Positions 57,454-64,000 of a DNA stretch of 64,000 bases are shown piece by piece (positions within the stretch are counted from its first letter, which is position 1; each line of letters starts with the position of its first letter). The stretch spans positions 51,542,001 through 51,606,000 of the forward strand of contig NC_091010.1 in assembly GCF_041146395.1 (NCBI RefSeq), read 5' to 3'. This DNA comes from Eulemur rufifrons. Taxonomy: Eukaryota > Chordata > Mammalia > Primates > Lemuridae. The translations under genes and the position numbers were made by a program. The notes beneath the pieces are model-generated. The model saw nothing but the letters and a program-made list of their open reading frames with translations. It was not told where the DNA came from and ran no database searches.

Positions 57454-58645
57454 GTTTAGACAAAAGCCCAAATAGGCTTGAAAGAAGAACAAAAGAAAAT
57501 CCTGTAGCTAGGCTTGTCTCATCCCCTTCTACTCTCCAGCTCCTTTCCAAGGTAAGGAAGAAAATTATGTCAATGTTTCAGAGGCTGACACATCCAGATT
57601 CAGAAAAACTCGATTTCTTTAGATGCCCCAAATAAATTCAGGGCATATTTACTTCAGCCCAGATAAATCTTTGCTAATGAGCCAGGGAGTTAGGAAAAAC
57701 ACCTTTTCCCAGAAGCTCTGCAGTTCTCTAACCTCTAACTCCTAGGCTTTTATAGAAAACAGTGCATCTCTCCAGTCTTTTGGACTTACATGATTTATTT
57801 GCTCATTTGGTTGACTATCCACAGGCCCAGGCTCGGGGCATTTCTCATCTCAGTTGCAAGTACATAAAGAGCATCACAACTACTTTCAGTGCTGACTGTC
57901 TACCTCCATCCTGAACCCACTGAGTGGGGGAGATGCGAAGCAGTGAGGAGCTTTAGAGGGGAAAGCTGGAGAACAGAGAGGGCTGGGGGATGTTAATTAT
58001 TCTGTTGTGATGTGCCTTCTCCAGCTGAGTCCCAGTGCCACAACAAGCCATTATTTTCAGCAGAAATAATAGAGTTGCCAATTAATTCAGCTGAATTTCT
58101 GACTTGAGGTGCCTCTCCAGTATAGAGCAATTAGCTGATGCCCTTTGCTGCGGGAAGGATATGAATGCACTCCATGGGGGGGTGGGTATCAGACTCTGTA
58201 TATCACACGGCAGCAACCTCAGGGTCCTTGCCTGACTTCTGTCAGATCCAGCACTGAGTGCAAAAAGAAGTTAATCTCTTCCATGAAAAAGGTGCAGGAG
58301 AGAAGGAGACAAATGTGGGGACAGATATAAAAGACATTTCCTCTTTCTGGGAGGGATTTCCATCTTTAAACACCACCAATTGCACCACCAAACATCTGGA
58401 GTTTTCTATTCAATAAATGTCTTGCCCAGATCTGAGAGGGTGAGACATTCATTAGAGCAGGTTCTGGAGGAAATGCAATCTAAGTTTGAGGAAAGTGGCA
58501 GGGCCTCTTCCTGGAAATGCAAGGAACTAAGTGAGAACAAGTCCAGCAGAAATTTGGACTTACACAATTATACTCAAACCTTGCTAGATGTTAAGAGTAG
58601 TCCAAGGAGCTCTTGCAAACAAGAATGCCCAGAACCAGCTGTAGG
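57454..58645. other. Unique DNA with enhancer-like patch
   Basis: No gene recognised. The part from about 57985 to 58145 is dense in homeodomain-type cores ('gttaattatt', 'ccaattaattcagctgaatt', 'gcaattagctg') and repeat-free. The open frames at 58145-58667 show no domain. Confidence 0.4.
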
Positions 58646-58649
58646 GATT

Positions 58650-58735
58650 GTGATTTCGATGGCCTAGAGTGGGGCATAATCACCTGTGCCTTTTACCTGC
58701 TCCCCAGGTGATTCTAATGTGCAGCTGGACTTCAG
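58650..58735 (+). mobile_element. MER5A-type fragment, plus strand
   Basis: 'ctccccaggtgattctaatg' with 'tgcagctggac' is the right-end region of MER5A. Only the right half remains. Confidence 0.65.
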
Positions 58736-58754
58736 AATCACTAGACCGGTGTGG

Positions 58755-58918
58755 GCCCCAGGCCAAGAGCATGGGCATCACCTGGGAATTTCTTAGAACT
58801 ATTGGACTTCAGACATGCTGAATCAGAAACTCTGGGGGCTGGACCCAGCAATCTGTGTTTTATCAAACCCATCAGGTTGTTCTGATGCACATTAAAATTT
58901 GCAAGCTACTGCACTAAA
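58755..58918 (-). mobile_element. MER5-type hAT element, minus strand
   Basis: 'gagcatgggcatcacctggg', 'catgctgaatcagaaactct', 'gggggctggacccagcaatc', 'tgtgttttatcaaacccatc' and 'ctgatgcacattaaaatttg' reproduce the antisense order of a nonautonomous hAT-Charlie element adjacent to the MER5A piece. Confidence 0.8.
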
Positions 58919-60450
58919 CAATGATTGTTTCCTTGCCTCTGTCTACCCCAGTATTTAGAAGTATTGGTACTGGTGGAGTCCTAGTCTTTGTACCTTTTTT
59001 TTTTTTCCAAGCTCTCTAGGGTTGAAACTCATTGCTGTAACCTTCACAACTGTGATTGTGTAAACTCTACCTATATGATAATCCTGGTCTTATATTTGAG
59101 CCAATCTGCTCCCTACATCTTGATTAAAAATGAACAATAATGATAATGGATATATACCAAATATTAGTTGCAAGCACTCATCATTTTCAGTGACAACTTC
59201 ACCATAATCATATACAAAAGCTTCATCTAACTGCACTCCCCCCTTTTCCTTATGGGGAATTCTTTGATGAGGAGTTACTTCAAAGGAGACGTAACTCTTT
59301 CTGATACAAAGCTGATAATTAGTTATTCACTAAGGGTCAGATCCTCTCTCTTATTTGGAGGGTCCTGGCATTTATAGCTACCGTACTATTCTCAAGCCAC
59401 AGATAAGAAAATAATAAAAGACGACAAATCTCTTCTAATGCCATGTGTTGTGGCTGACTGGAAGGGAATGAGAGCTGGAAGTTGAGGGAACTTTTCTGAA
59501 AAGTGTAACAGCATGTAATAAAATCTGAGTAGAAATGTCTCCCTTTCTACCCAATGAGAAGGATTATTAAAATAATGCCAGAGGCTGTCAGCGCTGGATA
59601 TAAACTTGAGACTCAGCAGGGGAGTTTTAACTGCAAGGACTAGAGCAAATATGTTCCCTGCTATTGTCTGGGGCTCAGAGAGGTGGTGATGTGAGTACAG
59701 CTCTCCTCCTGGGCTCTAGATTTTAGAAGCCAAAGGAGGAAAAAAAACCACAGTGCTTAGCACTGGTTGAGTAATGAGAACTATACTGATTAAGAAGGGA
59801 ATATTCCACTGCTGGGCTCCTGGTGGGGTAGATGTGAAGCTCCAGGGTCAGTAGCTGCATCCTAGTGAGAGTCCAGATTATTGCGTGTGTGGAGCCAGTG
59901 CATTTGTGAGCTGTTCCTTGGGGAAGCCTCGGTAGCACACAGTGTGTGTTAGTCACTATGCACCTGCTGCCAGATTGCCCAAATCTGGTTTCTGACAACA
60001 GATTAAATAAAAATTAAGTTAAAACAAAACAATATATGAGTTTGCTATCTGGAATTAAACTTTTATGAAAACAGATGGGAGAGCATAATCTCTCAAAGGA
60101 ACTCATCCAGGCTGAGGCACTTTCTTCAGGCTGCAGGTGTAGACATTTTAAGAGCCCCCTGGGTCTCCTTTTGAAGACTAGAAACAACAGTGAAAATCTA
60201 ACAGAGAATTGCACCATATATGTTTGCCTGCATTAGATATTTGAGACTGTTTTAAGGATGAGTGAAACATATATTTCGATATTACATAGATAGAACGTGC
60301 AGATCTAGGCCTATTCTAGTCATTAATTCTCCAGATAAATCATACAAGTTTTTATTGATTTTGAATTGGCGCAATTCCAGGCTTACATGTCACCTGAACA
60401 ATCTCTAAATTATAAGGGGCCATCAAAGAAGGGTGGGAATTCCAGTGAAT
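58919..60450. other. Unique DNA
   Basis: No gene or clear repeat recognised. The minus-strand frames at 59723-60217 show no domain. Confidence 0.4.
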
Positions 60451-60454
60451 TAAG

Positions 60455-60645
60455 CCTGGCTTTATGGACTATGGGCTCTGCAAACAGAAAAAAACATCTG
60501 TTTGAATCCGGGCTCTGTAAGGCATTAGCTCTGCAACCTCAGGCAATATCCAAACTTCTATTAGTCTCAGTTTCCTTGTCTATAAAGTCGAACTGTTTTG
60601 AGACTTAAACAAGCTAATGGCTCTAAAAACAATCAGCCCCATGCT
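60455..60645 (+). repeat. MIR SINE, plus strand
   Basis: 'gactatgggctctgcaaaca', 'ctgtttgaatccgggctctg', 'gctctgcaacctcaggcaat', 'ctcagtttccttgtctataa' and 'gagacttaaacaagctaatg' follow the MIR order. Confidence 0.7.
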
Positions 60646-61200
60646 TATTAGAAAAATATGTAAATATTGATGGTAATGAAATTTGGGGTTAATTCTGGGA
60701 GGATTGAATTAGAGCTCTCAAATTCTAAAGCATCTACCGGGATTTAAGATGATAATCGATTTTATTTATATTAGCATAAATAAAAATTATCTAGTGAGGA
60801 CACAGTAATCTAAATCAGCACATTATCTTCTAATAACTATTGCATTTTCAGGGACTTAGATATGTTGCAGGTCCAGTCAAATTATCTGAAATTTAAACCT
60901 TTAAGTTCAAATGCTGATGTAATATAATTAATCTAGAATATTTACAGAGAATAATTTGCAGAGGAAAAAGACAAGCTCACTTTTGGAACAATAGTTTACC
61001 TTCTTTCTCACCTATGTTATGTTATGGGGATCTGCTTTTATTTTATCATTCTCATTTTCTCATTGCTACTTGTATTAGGTCATGTGTTAACTCCCTTATA
61101 TTCATGACCTGTGAAAAGGAAACACATATTAACTACTCTACTAAACTATGTCCCTAAAGTCACACTGACCTAAAGGCAACTTTGGATTCCAATTAATTCA
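60646..61200. other. Unique AT-rich DNA
   Basis: No gene or repeat recognised. Confidence 0.4.
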
Positions 61201-61204
61201 GTCC

Positions 61205-61700
61205 AAATTTTTGTGCTCTTACAAATGTGCACTGTACTGGGGGTGTAAAAAAATAATAAGACCTGGTCCCTGGCCTAGAGAAACTTCTTTTCTAATACAG
61301 GTAAACTTATCATACGAGGCAGAATAGAATAAGAGCCATGTAAGAAATTCATATTTATAGGAAGGATAAATGGCTTCAATGCGGTAAGTCGAAAAAAATA
61401 CAGACTGGAAGCTAAGGAGTATTAAGGGGGATTAAAATAAGAACGTAGATTGCTTCAGGTGGGACAGAGGAGGAGCGTATAGGACATTCTCATATACGAA
61501 CACCAAAGGTATGAAAGTGGGGGGAAAAGTCATATTACAATTAAAAATCCCATTTTGCTAGATATAGAGGTTACAGATTACATTTCAGACCATCCAATTT
61601 GAGAATAGATTATGAAGAATAAGTTGGACTTTATGGTGTTCACCTATAGCCAGTAAAGAAAACTTACTTTAAAGATGTACGTTGGAGAATGGTCAGAGCA
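61205..61700 (-). repeat. L2-like or similar ancient LINE, minus strand
   Basis: 'gtgcactgtactgggggtgt' with 'agacctggtccctggcctag' looks like an antisense L2 tail. Later 'aagttggactttatggtgtt' and 'gagaatggtcagagcatcac' keep a LINE-like antisense order. Family assignment is uncertain. Confidence 0.45.
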
Positions 61701-62230
61701 TCACATTGGGAAGATGTGTATGGAAGCTAGAGATGTCTTAGTAGTCAACTACATAGTGTTTCAAGGAAGAGCTAATGGAGCCAAAGCTAAAGGAATAATA
61801 TAGGACCAGAGAAACACCAAGAAGGAGAACAAGCACGATGCTTTGCTGATTGCAGGAGGATACACAGAGAAGAGAGTCAGCGGGAGAGAAGGCATAACAT
61901 CCAAGCTTTATTAATGATATTTTCTCTCCCACTCACCCTTGTGGTCAGGAAGTGGAGGTTATGTGAAGAAGGGGAGATACATTGGATTTTTGCATTTATT
62001 GCAGAAGTCCCTCTGGGTACAAGCAGGGATACCGAGCAGAAACTGGATGAGCAGGTGTGAAGTTCAGGGAGGAGTTGGCAGCACTATGATTGAAATATGG
62101 GTTTCTCAACAGACAGGAAAGCCGAAGCCAGAGAAGACTCATCACCAAAGGACAACACATTGGGCCTCCTCTCCTACAAAGATTGGGGGGAGGGGGCTTT
62201 CACAGTGAGGATCTAGTCAATAGTATTATC
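61701..62230. other. Unique DNA
   Basis: No gene recognised. The 89-codon plus-strand frame at 61939-62208 has no domain. Confidence 0.4.
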
Positions 62231-62234
62231 ATAG

Positions 62235-62325
62235 TAATTTCATAGTGATGTTGCAGGGATTCAGAGAGGCAAATCATAAAATCTGGCATGTAGTATGTAC
62301 TCAATAAATATTAGCACTTTTTAAA
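62235..62325 (+). repeat. MIR/L2 3' tail, plus strand
   Basis: 'catagtgatgttgcagggat', 'ctggcatgtagtatgtactc' and 'aataaatattagca' match the 3' end shared in style by MIR and L2. Confidence 0.55.
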
Positions 62326-64000
62326 AGTTTGAAGCTGAGAGTGTTATTTTTTATACATCCTTACACTTCCCCAGCAGATGTAATGTATAAGTAGCTTGTT
62401 CTGTGATCATAACCCATTAGAGTCACTTACTCATTTCATCAGAGAGCTCATTTAACAGCTTAAAGTATTACTTGGCCTCTCTGAAGGAAGTTGCTAGGAG
62501 ATAGTTGCTGTCATTTAAAATGATATGATGAACTCACGCCATGTCTGTATATTATATTCAGAATGGTAAAATACAGCCTTTGTAAAATAATGTAATTTAT
62601 TTTATTTAATTGCTTTTTCTCTCACATATAAAGAAGGCATATATTCCAATCTTCTACATGAGAAATATATTTCACCACAACAGTATAAAGATACAAAGAA
62701 CCTAGGACGAGACATTAGTATTTAAATAGTATTTGTTATCCAACATTATCCAAGCACCACATTAATTCCTTAATGTTTATTACCTTTATGTTATGATAAT
62801 ATTTTATTGCTTAAAGTGAAGCTTTTTCAGACTGGTCTCTCTCAATAGAATTAAGAAGAAGAGGAAATAATCAGATTTGATACTCCCATTTTCCAGATAG
62901 GAGCATTGGAGATATGGTGAAGTTATTCAGTCCAAACAAGAACAAAATTTTTCATAGCATCTCAATGCACTCCTAAAATTAGAAAGTGTTTTTGTCACTG
63001 CAAGAGGAGAAAGAAATGCATTTGAATGACAAATTTTATGAATTTCTTTGAGACACATTCCCATTGAACTGGATTTCTGTCTAGAAAATTAGTCATGTTG
63101 AAATATAACAGCATCATGGTAACAAAGTTTGAATAATATGCCTTATATAACCTCATATAAACAGATTTAGGTCCAAGAAGAGATTAAAATTCAGTATCTG
63201 CTAAGAAGAAGCAATGACCTAGTCTATATTCCCTGGATAAAGTCAATATAGCTCAGTCACCAGAAGTCTCAAAAACACACAGAAGGGATCCTTTATTTTC
63301 CTACCTGCCCAGAGATAAACACATGTGGGATGGACTGGTTGATTTTCTGGTCTGTCAAAGACAATTTATTTAAGTTACCTGTAAATAGAGTTTTCTCTGT
63401 AGTTTTCTATATATTATTAACATGTCTTCCAAAGAGATGTCTATGTTATTCAATATTTTAGCTAAATAGATTGGAAGAAGTGAATGATCTTTCTTTACAA
63501 GAACCCGAATTGACTATGCTCACAATTCATTTCTAGATAAATGTAATCTCCTTATTACAGCTTCTGACAAGTTTCTCCTATACTTTTCTGGTTTAAGTTC
63601 AAGTGACCTACAAAGAGATTTAGCCAGACTTTCTTTTTCTGCAGTTTAAGAGATGGGGAAATTTTTTTTTAAAAAATTTGATATGTTTTAAGTTCATTTC
63701 TTAGTCTCTAATAAATTTCCCAGTGGCCTGACATCTCAAATTAGCAAACTCATTCTTAACTTGGCCTTCTGAAATTAAACTAATCTGGAATCAGAAGAAA
63801 ACTGAAGTAAAGTGTTTTCCAATTAAATATCAGGAACCCATGTGACATCTTGGGGGAAAAAAACCCTCTAATTTATAACTAATATGCCTGTCTGTTGAGT
63901 CTTTTGATTTGATTAATTTGGGTAGTTGTGATTACATACTGACATTTCACATAGATTGAAATTCCAGTTAGTTTTTTTTTCTTAATTTCTTTTTAAAATC
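62326..64000. other. Unique AT-rich DNA to window end
   Basis: No gene, RNA gene or confident repeat is recognised in this AT-rich stretch. Confidence 0.4.

Noticed and set aside
1..64000. Bacterial-type systems (CRISPR, operons, phage defence)
   Set aside because: Base composition, MIR/L2/L1/LTR content and lack of long open frames show vertebrate nuclear DNA. No regularly spaced direct repeats were seen.

Overview
This window looks like a gene-poor, AT-rich stretch of mammalian, most likely primate, nuclear DNA. I could not support any host protein-coding exon, RNA gene, CpG island or CRISPR array. Every open frame I examined is short and either random or lies inside a transposon remnant. 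Recognition of repeat families below is from memory of consensus sequences, not from a search.

Organism: the layered fossil repeats (MIR, L2, MLT1 LTRs, MER5, MER20, Tigger and mariner transposons, old L1/HAL1) are typical of placental mammals. The youngest L1 3' end (5941-6120) carries a terminal motif ending in 'gtacccccataatgagctga' before its A-rich tail. I associate this with strepsirrhine primates (lemurs, galagos). No Alu or other young SINE was seen. The lineage call is an inference of moderate confidence.

Layout. 1-5.3 kb: unique AT-rich DNA with MIR/L2 fossils and a small inverted-repeat DNA transposon (4684-4887). 5.3-9.1 kb: L1 territory, with an old L1/HAL1-like element split by a younger truncated L1 that appears to carry two successive 3' transductions (5941-6683), then a long antisense L1 (7570-9098). 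9.1-25 kb: mostly unique DNA with L2/MIR fossils; 20.4-21.3 kb is complex, repeat-free and rich in homeodomain-type motifs, making it the best enhancer candidate. 25.2-27.0 kb: a decayed Tigger1-like pogo transposon with an inverted internal segment. 27-36 kb: MLT1 LTRs, L2 and MIR. 36.7-38.1 kb: a nearly full-length mariner whose catalytic D...D34D spacing survives, followed by a partial second copy. 40.4-42.9 kb: two retroviral-type LTRs. 47.0-50.3 kb: a patchwork of L1 pieces in both orientations, then a clean solo LTR with a 5-bp target duplication. 50.3-64 kb: mainly unique AT-rich DNA with MIR, L2, MER20 and MER5.

Nothing here forms an operon or pathway. The biology is a record of mobile-element activity plus possible long-range regulatory DNA. 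The most unusual item is the L1 with apparent serial 3' transduction, whose first transduced piece looks as if it ended at an LTR-type polyadenylation signal.
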